64,000 nt of DNA from a virus. This document shows, in pieces, positions 22,879-32,170 of the stretch. The position numbers were made by a program, and so were the translations under genes. Each line of letters begins with the position of its first letter. The stretch's first letter is position 1. Location: the IMG/VR virus record IMGVR_UViG_3300042340_000379, positions 1 through 64,000 of that record, one strand, 5' to 3'. The notes beneath the pieces are model-generated. The model saw nothing but the letters and a program-made list of their open reading frames with translations. It did no database searches and was not told the DNA's origin.

Positions 22879-23952
22879 ATGTCAATCCCAATCCAGTCTA
22901 AATTTTCAGCAGTTCAAGACCGTCGGCCAGTTCCTACCAGCCTAATTCCTGGAGAGTTGACTGTAGGTACACATACCTCTAGCCCAGGAGTGTACTTTAG
23001 AGACTCAGATAACAATCTAGTAAAAGTAGGGCCAACGCACATAGGTGCTTCAGCCCCTACTCCAACAAACCACGCGGTTATTCTTAAAGGAGAAACGTGG
23101 TGGGATGGGAACTCCATGAGAATATGGAGCGGAACTCAATGGGAAATTACAAATAGATTAAGCACAGATTTTCCTCTCCCTTTCTCTTTTCCAGAGATAC
23201 AACTCTCAAATCCTACCGGGAGCTCAATAAGTTTTTCCCAAGGGGCAGTTGTTTTATCAGATAACTCTGATAACCGATTATCTGTAAAAGCCACATCTGT
23301 TATTACTAAAAGCATATCAACATGGGCAGCTGGTGATGGTAACGGTTCTTTAATTGGCGGTTCAATAACTAACAATACTTGGTACCACGTATTTTGTATT
23401 CATAATCCAACAGCCAGTCTGACCGACTTTGCAATCGCTCCAACACTGACCCCGTCTCTTCCCAGTGGGTATACATTTAAGAGACGCTTGGGGTCTCTCT
23501 TAATAAATGCGGCGAGCTTTATAACTAAGTTCTTTCAGCAGGGCTCTCTATTCTTACTAGAAGAACCTCTCTATGACCTTATTGGAGTGAGAGTTCCAAC
23601 AACCAAAACAAATTATAAAGTTTCGGCCCCACCTAACGTCATTTCAAATGTAAAAGGAATACTTAGCCCTGGGCTTGCTGAAGTAGGGTCAACACTTGCG
23701 GTTAATGCGTTTAACCCTTCTATAGTTCTTGTAGCCGGGGCCAGTCCTGGGCAAGCAAGAGGAGCCAACCAAGCGTATAGCTCCTTAAACTATTTAGGTA
23801 CAGACTATGTTGTTAGTTCACATCCAGCTTGGATTACAAATGCAAGCTCAGAACTAGCTTTTCAGTCTAGCGGAACCTACAGAAACAGCGTAGGTTCAAC
23901 AACGTTTTTGACTTATGGTTGGGAAGATCTAAGTTTAGTAAGGGGCTTGTAA
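22879..23952 (+). CDS. Fibre-like structural protein, 357 aa
   Basis: The N-terminus Pro-Gly-Glu-Leu-Thr-Val-Gly...Gly-Val-Tyr-Phe-Arg-Asp resembles the linker common in tail fibres (GELAVNTADGKLYVK). The rest is Ser/Thr/Asn-rich beta. ATG 22879 is chosen over the upstream TTG. Confidence 0.55.
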   Translation: MSIPIQSKFSAVQDRRPVPTSLIPGELTVGTHTSSPGVYFRDSDNNLVKVGPTHIGASAPTPTNHAVILKGETWWDGNSMRIWSGTQWEITNRLSTDFPLPFSFPEIQLSNPTGSSISFSQGAVVLSDNSDNRLSVKATSVITKSISTWAAGDGNGSLIGGSITNNTWYHVFCIHNPTASLTDFAIAPTLTPSLPSGYTFKRRLGSLLINAASFITKFFQQGSLFLLEEPLYDLIGVRVPTTKTNYKVSAPPNVISNVKGILSPGLAEVGSTLAVNAFNPSIVLVAGASPGQARGANQAYSSLNYLGTDYVVSSHPAWITNASSELAFQSSGTYRNSVGSTTFLTYGWEDLSLVRGL

Positions 23953-23954
23953 TT

Positions 23955-24692
23955 ATGCCATTCTTCAAAGACAATGGGTTAGGAGCCCCAGATTTTGCTT
24001 CTGGAGGAACTCAATGGGCAACAAACTCACACACAATTTTTTCATCTAATGCAAGTTATGACACCTATTTAAGTACAATTCCCGCTTTACCTAGTCCTAC
24101 AGTATCTTGGGATAACGTAAGCAGCAAGCCCTCAACTTTCCCGCCAAACGACACGACTTACCGAAGAATCTTACGCCACGTTTTTAATGGCACAACACAC
24201 ACTCTCACTATTAACTTTGCGGATCTTGGATTCTCAAATCCGACAGCTCTAAAATGGTCGTTTCGACTGGGTGGCACTAGAAATAACAACCCGCTTTTCT
24301 ATATGCGGTTTAATAATGTTGCGACGAACAGCAGTTATGCTGGCCGTTTTATATATAGTGGCCTTAGTGGCTCTACCGCCGATGCTAGTACCGGTGATAA
24401 CAATGCCACATTTTTAGGTAACCTCTACCTTATTGAATCAAACAATCACAACCCAATTATTGAGTTGTTTTGCTCAGGGGAAATAGCTGTGTCAAGCAAT
24501 CGGATCTACTGTCACCACACATCTCTTAGACATATAGACAACGTAACTGCTTGTGACCAGGTCATAAGATGCACGGCTGCATTTATACCCCCTCCTATCA
24601 CAACACTACAATTTAGTTGTTACTCTAACTCACTTCAAACTTTCGTTAATATCCCGAATAATTCTGTGTTTGAGATTCACTCTATTTCATGA
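23955..24692 (+). CDS. Fibre-associated Asn/Ser/Thr-rich protein, 245 aa
   Basis: Beta-rich, low in charge, Asn/Ser/Thr-rich; follows the fibre-like gene by two bases. Likely a structural or adhesin-type partner. No domain recognised. Confidence 0.45.
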   Translation: MPFFKDNGLGAPDFASGGTQWATNSHTIFSSNASYDTYLSTIPALPSPTVSWDNVSSKPSTFPPNDTTYRRILRHVFNGTTHTLTINFADLGFSNPTALKWSFRLGGTRNNNPLFYMRFNNVATNSSYAGRFIYSGLSGSTADASTGDNNATFLGNLYLIESNNHNPIIELFCSGEIAVSSNRIYCHHTSLRHIDNVTACDQVIRCTAAFIPPPITTLQFSCYSNSLQTFVNIPNNSVFEIHSIS

Positions 24693-25165
24693 AGGAAATT
24701 ATGTTTTTGAAAAATGGTGACCAAGTAGCGGTTAATGAACAAACGTTCAGCTTGCAAGAATTTCAAGCACTAGAACCCGACTATGAATGTGAATATCTAC
24801 TCGAAAGTTACGGCCCTGATGGGCACTGGGTCAGCAATGGCCCTGGAACAGAGCGAGTGGATGGGTCAACTCTCTACCCTTCCAGACAGTCTTATCTAGA
24901 CAAAACCTATATCCTGCCTAGGGAGAAGGACTGGCTTCAACTAATTCAAGACGTAAACCTAGGGCCAATCTTGATGCCCTGGATGCTTCAGAATGCCAAC
25001 CCGAATAGCTTTTCATATCTGCTGGCAGTGGTTAATAACACGCACCGACAACCCTGGATGCTATATACAGCTCTAGGATTAGTTTTCCCTGGCGCTCCTG
25101 ACGAAATAAAGACAGAGCTAAACCAGGTGCTTTTAGACAATAATTTCAAAGAGATAGCTTTTTAA
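24689..25165 (+). CDS. Hypothetical protein after fibre genes, 158 aa
   Basis: ATGA overlap with the previous stop. Soluble, Leu/Pro-rich. Position next to fibres suggests an assembly factor, without sequence proof. Confidence 0.45.
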   Translation: MKEIMFLKNGDQVAVNEQTFSLQEFQALEPDYECEYLLESYGPDGHWVSNGPGTERVDGSTLYPSRQSYLDKTYILPREKDWLQLIQDVNLGPILMPWMLQNANPNSFSYLLAVVNNTHRQPWMLYTALGLVFPGAPDEIKTELNQVLLDNNFKEIAF

Positions 25166-25394
25166 GCCATGACCAAATATTTTAGGAAACCTTCGGAACT
25201 CTGCGGGGACAGGCCTTAATGGCACTTTAACAGCACGAGCAGTGAGTTCACCAATTTCCCCATCGGTACATCCATGCTCGTTATGGCTGACGGTATCGTT
25301 TAATCAAAGACGGGGCTCAGACCCTGGCCTATTTAAGATTTTGTATCGTACAAAAAATGCGCTAGGCTTTGATTAACCTTTAAGTCTTTGATTA
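25166..25394. promoter_or_regulatory. Intergenic control region with palindromic site copy 4
   Basis: Contains TTTGTATCGTACAAA at 25340-25354 and two copies of CTTTGATTAA (near 25366 and 25384) plus its inverse near 25289. The site is 40 bases before the next ATG. No gene seen. Confidence 0.5.
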
Positions 25395-25616
25395 ATGCTC
25401 CCTCCAGCTCTACAAGATTACATGCAGACGCTGTACCAGATGTGGGTACAGACAGGAGAAACTTCTGACAAGGCTTTAGCGGCTGAATTAGGAATAGAAG
25501 CTGACTCTGTAAGACAAAGAAGGGTACGCTTGTATTCAATAGTGCTTCCTGACGGGAGCCCAAGAACAATACCGAATCTTCTAAGATACTACTTGAAGAA
25601 TGCCCAGATTATCTGA
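25395..25616 (+). CDS. Small HTH-like protein, 73 aa
   Basis: A helix-turn-helix-like run, Ala-Leu-Ala-Ala-Glu-Leu-Gly-Ile-Glu-Ala-Asp-Ser-Val-Arg-Gln-Arg, around residues 28-45. Could be the regulator acting on the nearby palindromes, though this is a guess. Confidence 0.5.
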   Translation: MLPPALQDYMQTLYQMWVQTGETSDKALAAELGIEADSVRQRRVRLYSIVLPDGSPRTIPNLLRYYLKNAQII

Positions 25617-25624
25617 AAGCGCTT

Positions 25625-26314
25625 TTGTTACCGTTAGAGAATGATTCCTCCTCTAACATGCTAGAAGACGCATTCCAGAAGAAAAACATAAATAAGGCCG
25701 TGCATCTTACGCACAACCTTCTATATACAACCGGGTATATAAAAACCAGCCAGGCCTTAGCCTCCCTCCCAACCGACCAACGGCTATGGCAACGGCAGAA
25801 CGGAGTTCTCCCTAAAGCCTTAAAGCAAATCTCAAAAACTTTCTCGTATGATGTCTATGGTGTAGTCCAAGATATTGAGTCGGGTTATGGAATAGTTCAA
25901 AGCTGCCCATCCATAAGGGCTGAGACCCTTGGTATTGATGGTTTTGAAGGCCACCCAACTCTAACGTATACGATTGGCCTAAGTGAAACCGTTAGAGCGC
26001 CCGAGTTTGTTGTCTCCGGTCTGGAACCTAAAGATGCGCATGAACTCTTAACTAACCTAGTTGAGTACCTTGTGCAAAAAACATATATTGATCTTGGGGA
26101 GCCGCTCACCTTGTACGGTAAGAAACTCCTATTTAAACAGTTTGATCCTAACCTCCAGATGTTAATGCCTATCTTGCAGTGGTATAATTCGTTCGAGCCT
26201 GTACATACCTGTCAAGTATTATGGACTCCATACCCCTGGAATGAGGGCACCCAAAAGTTATACTGGAGCTGTCCATTTAAATATGCTTACCCTAACCCAA
26301 AGCATCACCCCTGA
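25625..26314 (+). CDS. DUF4262-family protein, 229 aa
   Basis: The pattern His-Pro-Thr-Leu-Thr-Tyr-Thr-Ile-Gly-Leu followed by Ala-Pro-Glu-Phe-Val-Val-Ser-Gly-Leu matches DUF4262, a family of unknown function found in phages and bacteria. The N-terminal 80 residues are extra. Confidence 0.7.
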   Translation: MLPLENDSSSNMLEDAFQKKNINKAVHLTHNLLYTTGYIKTSQALASLPTDQRLWQRQNGVLPKALKQISKTFSYDVYGVVQDIESGYGIVQSCPSIRAETLGIDGFEGHPTLTYTIGLSETVRAPEFVVSGLEPKDAHELLTNLVEYLVQKTYIDLGEPLTLYGKKLLFKQFDPNLQMLMPILQWYNSFEPVHTCQVLWTPYPWNEGTQKLYWSCPFKYAYPNPKHHP

Positions 26315-28073
26315 AATCCAACAAGCTGACCCAGCCGATCATGCTTTTGACTACATAGTCAACCAACGCCAATCTATCTGCCTCTTTGGCCAGCCTGGAA
26401 CCGGCAAAACCACCTTAGTTAAAAGGATTTATGACGCTCTGAAAGATCAGGGCGTTTATACTATCTGTACAGCCTTCCCAGGTAAAGCGGCTATGCTGTT
26501 GCCTGGAAAGCCTATGACTTCCTCTAAGCTAGCTAATATTCGGCTGGGTCACCTAAGTTACTATCCCGATACCGATCACACCTATCGAAACAAAGTATTT
26601 GACAACGGTCTCTATATAGAAGACAGCAAAGGCTGCAGTCGGCAGTCAATCACAACTGCAGTTGAAGATGCCTGCCAAGCGTTTACAAAACCTTATCTTG
26701 TCATTATTTTTGACGAGATTTCTATGGCTAGCGCTCAGCATCTACATCTTTTCTATGAGGTCGTCAGGATGAAGCGAGAGAGAGCAGGCCTTTCTATCAA
26801 AGACGTAACCTGGCTTTTAGTTGGAGACTTTGGCCAGCTGCTTCCTCCGGACAACAACACTCAATTGATGTTTGAGCGGCCCAAGTTTGCTGTCCAAACT
26901 AACCAGCGAGAGCAGACTAGCTTTGAAAAGCCTTCATTCTTTGAGCTTGTTAACTGTAAAGTTGTTACGCTGACCAAAATTTGGAGGCAGGCTGACCCTA
27001 GCTATCTCCAAGCTATCAACTGGGCTTATTGGGGCAAAGCTGTTCACCCATCGTTCATCCAGCGAATTGGAATAGAACCCCCTGAGCACGCTGTGAAAGT
27101 GATGTTCAATAATCAGGAGGTCTTAAGGGAGAACAAACGGTATGTTGAGAACTTTATTACCCGCAATCCTGGTTGTAAAATTCAAGAGTTTAGAGCTACC
27201 CATAACTGCACTAGGCATGAATTGAAAGAGCTTGAACCCATCGGGGAATCTTTCACCCTAGCCGTAGCCTTTAACTCAGATGGCTCTCTCAAAGAAAGCA
27301 TGCCATTTATGTGCGCGGTGAATCTGCTTGACGAAAACGGTGACATGATCATTGCGAATGGCGAAACCGTCGAAGTTATTAACATTTTGGGCCCTAAGTC
27401 AATTAAAGTTAGAAAGCACAATAACCAAGAACTAACTTTAGGATTTAACCCCCACCCTGTTTCTCCCAGACGCGATGGATTTGAACCGCAGTTTTATCAG
27501 CTACCTGGCTACCCTGGTTGTACTTCTTCTCTTTATAAGTGCCAAGGTCAAACCTTTGGCCCAGGAGAAGCCCGAATATATGGTACTTGGGAATATGGCC
27601 CTCGCCGGGAGCCCGCGCCTATTCGTCGGCATGGAGCCCTGATCGTAATGGTCAGCCGCAACCAAAACTTAGAGGATGTTTACTTTGACACACAATCTCT
27701 TTCAGGGAAAGCTCAATGTATAGATTTTCTTAAGTCGTCAGTGTATGTAAACGAAAAGTGCATTAGGTTTATGCTAGACGGCAAGCGGCCAACCTGGATA
27801 TCTGACGAGGGTAAAGACGTTTACCTAATAGAGCTAAAAAAAGTCAAAGCAATTACAGGAGGCTATGATTTCTTTTTTGACTACTTTGACTTAGAAGAAG
27901 ACTGCGAGAAATCTGCATATAAAGTTAGGATCAAAGAAGGGAATGTTATATGCGCTGCTAAAAACAAAGTTCCCCTGCAACTTTCTAACGGTAAGGCTAA
28001 GCTATTTAAGAAGCTCGCCAAGATTTGGATAGAAGACTACCTACCCCAGAACATTTACACCATAGAGATTTGA
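26283..28073 (+). CDS. Pif1/RecD-like SF1 helicase, 596 aa
   Basis: ATP-dependent 5'-3' DNA helicase. Motif I Gly-Gln-Pro-Gly-Thr-Gly-Lys-Thr-Thr, motif II Phe-Asp-Glu-Ile-Ser-Met-Ala, motif III Val-Gly-Asp-Phe-Gly-Gln-Leu-Leu-Pro, a Lys-Cys-Gln-Gly-Gln-Thr-Phe motif V and Val-Met-Val-Ser-Arg motif VI, in order. ATG 26283 gives the conventional short N-terminus; a longer start at 26241 is possible. Its stop codon TGA lies at the very end of miniature element copy 2. Confidence 0.85.
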   Translation: MLTLTQSITPEIQQADPADHAFDYIVNQRQSICLFGQPGTGKTTLVKRIYDALKDQGVYTICTAFPGKAAMLLPGKPMTSSKLANIRLGHLSYYPDTDHTYRNKVFDNGLYIEDSKGCSRQSITTAVEDACQAFTKPYLVIIFDEISMASAQHLHLFYEVVRMKRERAGLSIKDVTWLLVGDFGQLLPPDNNTQLMFERPKFAVQTNQREQTSFEKPSFFELVNCKVVTLTKIWRQADPSYLQAINWAYWGKAVHPSFIQRIGIEPPEHAVKVMFNNQEVLRENKRYVENFITRNPGCKIQEFRATHNCTRHELKELEPIGESFTLAVAFNSDGSLKESMPFMCAVNLLDENGDMIIANGETVEVINILGPKSIKVRKHNNQELTLGFNPHPVSPRRDGFEPQFYQLPGYPGCTSSLYKCQGQTFGPGEARIYGTWEYGPRREPAPIRRHGALIVMVSRNQNLEDVYFDTQSLSGKAQCIDFLKSSVYVNEKCIRFMLDGKRPTWISDEGKDVYLIELKKVKAITGGYDFFFDYFDLEEDCEKSAYKVRIKEGNVICAAKNKVPLQLSNGKAKLFKKLAKIWIEDYLPQNIYTIEI

Positions 28074-28254
28074 CATGCTCCCCTACCTAAAGGAAGAGGA
28101 TTCTCCGGCTAAGCGACCAACCTGGGTTGGTCGCTGTACGGCTGGCTTGACGGTTCAACGGGCATTGCTGGCAAGCCAGTCTTACATACCCTCCCCGTCC
28201 ATTTAGAGTCTTGGGCAAGCTCCTGCCCAGACTTTTCGATATTATAGCTTATTA
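28066..28254 (-). mobile_element. IS200/IS605-like miniature element, copy 2
   Basis: Reverse-complement copy of 14385-14573 with the same hairpins; the central hairpin loop is flipped relative to copy 1. Both copies are followed by ATCT beyond the TCAA end. It abuts the helicase stop and lies just upstream of the rIIA-like gene. Confidence 0.65.
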
Positions 28255-28269
28255 ATAAAAGGAAAGATA

Positions 28270-30648
28270 ATGGCTATCCCAAAAGCAATGCCCGAAACCC
28301 CGACCGAAATGTCGGGGTTTGAAGTCCATAGCGTTGGCTTCACGTCTGATCCAGAAGAGCTTAGACGAGTGATGTGGATCGTAATCGATAAGATGTACGA
28401 CAACCCAACTAAGTCTCTTTTTAGAGAGTACATCTCAAACTCTATCGATTCTCACATCAGAGCTGGCCAAACCCGCCCGGTTGAAATTACTCTGCCTACA
28501 GATTTAGAGCCTTACCTTACTCTGCGCGATTGGGGTACAGGAATTTCTCGTAATTTTCTTACGGAAGTCTACACAAAACTGGGAAAGTCCGACAAGGTTG
28601 AGTCAGTCAATGAAGCAGGCCAGTTCGGCATGGGCGCTAAGGTAGTCTACGGTCACCTCCGCGCCATCAACAAAGAACAAGCCCTAATCACATCAGTTCA
28701 AAATGGGATAAAAACAGAAGGGGTCGTTCTTCTAAATGAAGGGTGCGTTCCCGACTTAGCCCTGCTTGATTCTGTTGAAACTGATGAACCTAACGGGTGC
28801 GTCTTTAGAGTACCAACGAATGCGGCTGAAATCTACAGTGATGCTAACTACATTCAACAGCTAGCAAATTATTCTCAAGATATCTTGATCACAAACCCCA
28901 TCTCGGTTAACAACACCCCAAAAGTGATCAGAACGGTTCAAACCGACCGCTATCTACTTGAGTATATTCAAGTAAAAAATGCTGAAAATAAGGCTCACGC
29001 TGGCCTTAAAATTGATGGCCGCGTGGTTATCAATGGTATGCCTTATAAGTACCCTTCGTTTATTGATGAAACTTTTAAATTTAACAGATTTGACTCTGGT
29101 CTAAATTACTTTAGATTCATAGCCAAGTTTGGGCCGAACGATCTAGAGTACACAGCTTCCCGTGATGCTATTAGAGCAGAAAGCTCTGATAAAATCACAG
29201 CTGTTCTTAAAGAGGCAACAGAGCATTTTAGAGCTCTAGTTCAGCATGAGTTAGATTCTTGCGACACAGCTTTACATGCTCAGCAATGGCTAAATTTAGA
29301 ATATGGTCTCTTGTCCTTTAAGAACTTTCAGTGGCGTGAGAGAGTTTATCAAACAAACTCTGAGTACTCTTCGAGTTTTGATAAGCTTTTCCCGGTTGAA
29401 CTAGAAACCCCTAGCTCAAATCTCTCTTTCTTATTCTTAGCAGGGTCAGCAAATCCCACCTATGTCTACACCCATTTCCAAGACAGCGATATTCTAAACG
29501 GGGTAACAAACAAAGACGGTATAAAGCAATTTTGCCTATTGGGTGCTTCAGGTAAATTCGCCAAAGTTCCAAAAAAAGCAAATGTGGCCCTAGAGTTTAT
29601 GGAACGCTACCCCGTGGTAGTCATGAACCAAGCAGACAGACTAGGCAAGCAAATAGCCAAAGATCTCAATATTGAGGGCAGCTTCTTTGTCGTAAAGCTT
29701 CCTTCTCTCAAGACTATTCCAGAATATCTGCAAGTCCTGCCCACCCGATTAGTCTACGCGCCCGAAAAGGTTGAGAGGGTAAAATCAAACAAAGAGATTG
29801 ACCTAGAGAAGAAAATTCTATCCATGTCAAGATCAGTGACAGGAGTTTTTGGAAGGGATGGATGGGCTAGCATCCTTAAGCAGAACGAAGTATCAGTCAT
29901 AGAACTACATGAAGCCTATAGTCACGCAAGACAAACCCTGTTCGAGCATTGGAGTAAATTCACATACTCTGTAAGCCCTTCGCTTCACAGTTATATGATG
30001 GACTACAACTCCAATGTAGAAATGAAGTTTTACGGCCCTACTAACTTGATAAAGCTGTACTTTAAGCAAGACTGCTTCTTCTACACAGGGCTTGAAATGT
30101 TCGCATACTTTGGGGTTGACCCAGGGTGGCTGAAAAACATCCTTAAGGAAACAAAGCGCGATGACCTAGTCTGTTCATTGGATCAATACAGAATTTATGT
30201 TAATTTTGTATCTCCAGAGTTTCAAGCGCTTCAATGGAGTCAAGAGAGCGAATATAAGCTAAAATTTGAAGAGATCCTAAATCAGTACCTTCCCCAAGAG
30301 CTAATTAAAGCTCTACGAGGAAACAAAAACCCCCTGAACATTCCTGTCAGAGACGATTCTAGATACCTTGGAGAGGATCAAATCATTGGGGATTGGCAAG
30401 ACGATAGAGTTGTCAAATCCTATATGAATGCAGAGAGTCAACACAGTCAGATTGGGCGGTATGTTGCAGAGAGTCAACACAGTCAGATTGGGCGGTATGT
30501 TGCAGAGAGTCAACACAGTCAGATTGGGCGGTATGTTATAGCCCGTTGGCTAGGCCTAGACCCAATCAATGCTCTCTGGGCTGCTCTCCCAGGAGCAAAT
30601 ATTTATCAAGTGAGCGATCGAGTAAAAGCACTAGGAATTACCTCATGA
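28270..30648 (+). CDS. rIIA-like GHKL ATPase, 792 aa
   Basis: T4 rIIA relatives protect the infection from host or prophage exclusion. GHKL motifs: N box Arg-Glu-Tyr-Ile-Ser-Asn-Ser-Ile-Asp-Ser-His, G1 Arg-Asp-Trp-Gly-Thr-Gly-Ile, G2 Gly-Gln-Phe-Gly-Met-Gly-Ala-Lys, within residues 40-130. Near the C-terminus a 12-residue unit (AESQHSQIGRYV) is repeated three times. The next gene starts in an ATGA overlap, as expected for rIIA-rIIB pairs. Confidence 0.75.
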   Translation: MAIPKAMPETPTEMSGFEVHSVGFTSDPEELRRVMWIVIDKMYDNPTKSLFREYISNSIDSHIRAGQTRPVEITLPTDLEPYLTLRDWGTGISRNFLTEVYTKLGKSDKVESVNEAGQFGMGAKVVYGHLRAINKEQALITSVQNGIKTEGVVLLNEGCVPDLALLDSVETDEPNGCVFRVPTNAAEIYSDANYIQQLANYSQDILITNPISVNNTPKVIRTVQTDRYLLEYIQVKNAENKAHAGLKIDGRVVINGMPYKYPSFIDETFKFNRFDSGLNYFRFIAKFGPNDLEYTASRDAIRAESSDKITAVLKEATEHFRALVQHELDSCDTALHAQQWLNLEYGLLSFKNFQWRERVYQTNSEYSSSFDKLFPVELETPSSNLSFLFLAGSANPTYVYTHFQDSDILNGVTNKDGIKQFCLLGASGKFAKVPKKANVALEFMERYPVVVMNQADRLGKQIAKDLNIEGSFFVVKLPSLKTIPEYLQVLPTRLVYAPEKVERVKSNKEIDLEKKILSMSRSVTGVFGRDGWASILKQNEVSVIELHEAYSHARQTLFEHWSKFTYSVSPSLHSYMMDYNSNVEMKFYGPTNLIKLYFKQDCFFYTGLEMFAYFGVDPGWLKNILKETKRDDLVCSLDQYRIYVNFVSPEFQALQWSQESEYKLKFEEILNQYLPQELIKALRGNKNPLNIPVRDDSRYLGEDQIIGDWQDDRVVKSYMNAESQHSQIGRYVAESQHSQIGRYVAESQHSQIGRYVIARWLGLDPINALWAALPGANIYQVSDRVKALGITS
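30430..30537 (+). repeat. Three tandem 36-bp repeats in the rIIA-like gene
   Basis: Three identical in-frame copies (30430-30465, 30466-30501, 30502-30537). Perfect identity points to recent expansion by slippage, which would change length without breaking the frame. Confidence 0.85.
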
Positions 30649-31508
30649 ATACCCAAACCCAAGTCCAAGACAAAATCACTTCAGTTTACACCACCCAGAT
30701 AATCCGGTTCATCAAAGGTGAAAACACGCTGTCATATTCCTTCGGTGACGAGATGCGCATCATCTCTCGTGACCTTCCATACTTTGACCTTCTGGTTGAC
30801 GCAATAGATAACAATCCTGAACTTCTGACTGAAAATCAGGAGAAACTTATTTTTCAATCAACCCAAAATGGTACTATCGACCAAGCCGGTCGGTTCTGGT
30901 ATAACGGGAAACTGTTTCCTGTTGGTTCTGCCTGCTTGGTGAAGCGAGCTGAAGAAAGCGGCCTCTCACTAGAGCCTGTACTCGCTTTCTTGGAAAAAGC
31001 CGAGCAATCTCCTGAATACGCCAAACTAGTAAAACTTGTCTCTGACAAAGTGATAGAGATCACTTGGGACGGCAACGTCATTCTCTATACTAGAGCAGCC
31101 TGGGGAATGAAAAAGATTGATGCTACAACTTGGATTGATGAGGAAACTGTCAAGCCTGGTCAAGTAGAAAGTTTCAAAGTGCCCGCTCGTACCGGCACGT
31201 TTGAGTACATTACACGACAGTGCCCTGACCAGGGAGTAATCTTTGAGGCAATGGTTAACCCAGCAAACGTCACCAGTGTCAACGACTTTCTTTACGTAAC
31301 AGAGTATACAATTCTGGGACGACTGGAAGAAAAGGCGCAGCCTGATAACTACGGCATCAGCCTAGTATACCGGGCAACCCAAGATGCGGGTCCTATGCTT
31401 GTACGGAGTCCCTATAACATAGACACGGCTAGAGCTTACCTGTCTGCCTGCGTCAAAGGAACAACCGTTAGTTCGCTAGAAGGCGTTTCAATTAGCGGTT
31501 CCTGCTAG
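30645..31508 (+). CDS. rIIB-like protein, 287 aa
   Basis: Layout resembles T4 rIIB: Phe/Asp/Leu-rich helices, Gly-Arg-Phe-Trp-Tyr-Asn-Gly-Lys-Leu-Phe, then a Leu-Ala-Phe-Leu-Glu-Lys...Pro-Glu-Tyr stretch like LPFLENLLENP. Start 30645 is set by the ATGA overlap with rIIA. Followed by a terminator. Confidence 0.55.
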   Translation: MNTQTQVQDKITSVYTTQIIRFIKGENTLSYSFGDEMRIISRDLPYFDLLVDAIDNNPELLTENQEKLIFQSTQNGTIDQAGRFWYNGKLFPVGSACLVKRAEESGLSLEPVLAFLEKAEQSPEYAKLVKLVSDKVIEITWDGNVILYTRAAWGMKKIDATTWIDEETVKPGQVESFKVPARTGTFEYITRQCPDQGVIFEAMVNPANVTSVNDFLYVTEYTILGRLEEKAQPDNYGISLVYRATQDAGPMLVRSPYNIDTARAYLSACVKGTTVSSLEGVSISGSC

Positions 31509-31513
31509 ACAAT

Positions 31514-31566
31514 TAAAAGTGCTGGTTTGTTAAAACTTTGATAAGCGATATTAGACCAGCACTTTT
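31514..31566 (+). terminator. Terminator after the rIIAB-like pair
   Basis: AAAAGTGCTGGT (31514-31525) pairs with ACCAGCACTTTT (31555-31566), followed by CT and an A-rich run; usable in both directions. Confidence 0.65.
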
Positions 31567-31640
31567 CTAAAAAAAACCTGTCATAATTAAAAGCGGTGTA
31601 ATAAAATTTAACATCCGCTGGTTCACTTTTGAGAAATAAA

Positions 31641-32111
31641 ATGGATCTAATTAATTTACAGGAGATAGCATTGCTTGAAAATATCATCATGAATAGAAAG
31701 AGTCAAATAGATTCTACCTACAAAATAGTGCCTGCTTGCAATGTATCAATAGAGAAAGTCACAGAGTTTGTTTTAAGCGACCTTCTTTTAGACGATAGGC
31801 CTTTTCTACTAGATTCGCTCAAAGTTTTAAGCAAAGAGGGTGTGTGTACAGAAGGGCTGTCTTACTTTGTGAAGTTTATAGACCAACAGCTAAAACCAAT
31901 AAAAGATGAAGAAAGCGCAAAGGAGGGACTTGAAAAAGAATTACAGCTTATAGAGAGGGCTACACTCGCTCTAATGCGCGAGAATAACGAGATAGCCCTA
32001 GGGCAGCTTAGAGCCCATGTAAATCGCATGAGTACTCAGTGCGCGGAGGTTAGAGACAAATTTTATAGCTTAACATTCCCAATAAGCTCTCAGGGAAAAG
32101 ATTTGAGCTAA
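31641..32111 (+). CDS. Hypothetical helical protein, 156 aa
   Basis: Not recognised; long charged helices, probable coiled coil at about residues 85-130. ATG 31641 preferred over the upstream TTG. Confidence 0.5.
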   Translation: MDLINLQEIALLENIIMNRKSQIDSTYKIVPACNVSIEKVTEFVLSDLLLDDRPFLLDSLKVLSKEGVCTEGLSYFVKFIDQQLKPIKDEESAKEGLEKELQLIERATLALMRENNEIALGQLRAHVNRMSTQCAEVRDKFYSLTFPISSQGKDLS

Positions 32112-32170
32112 TTATTTTTTGCAATTTTTATCTAGGTGAGCTATTCTTGAGAGGAAGCTTAAGGTTCCCT

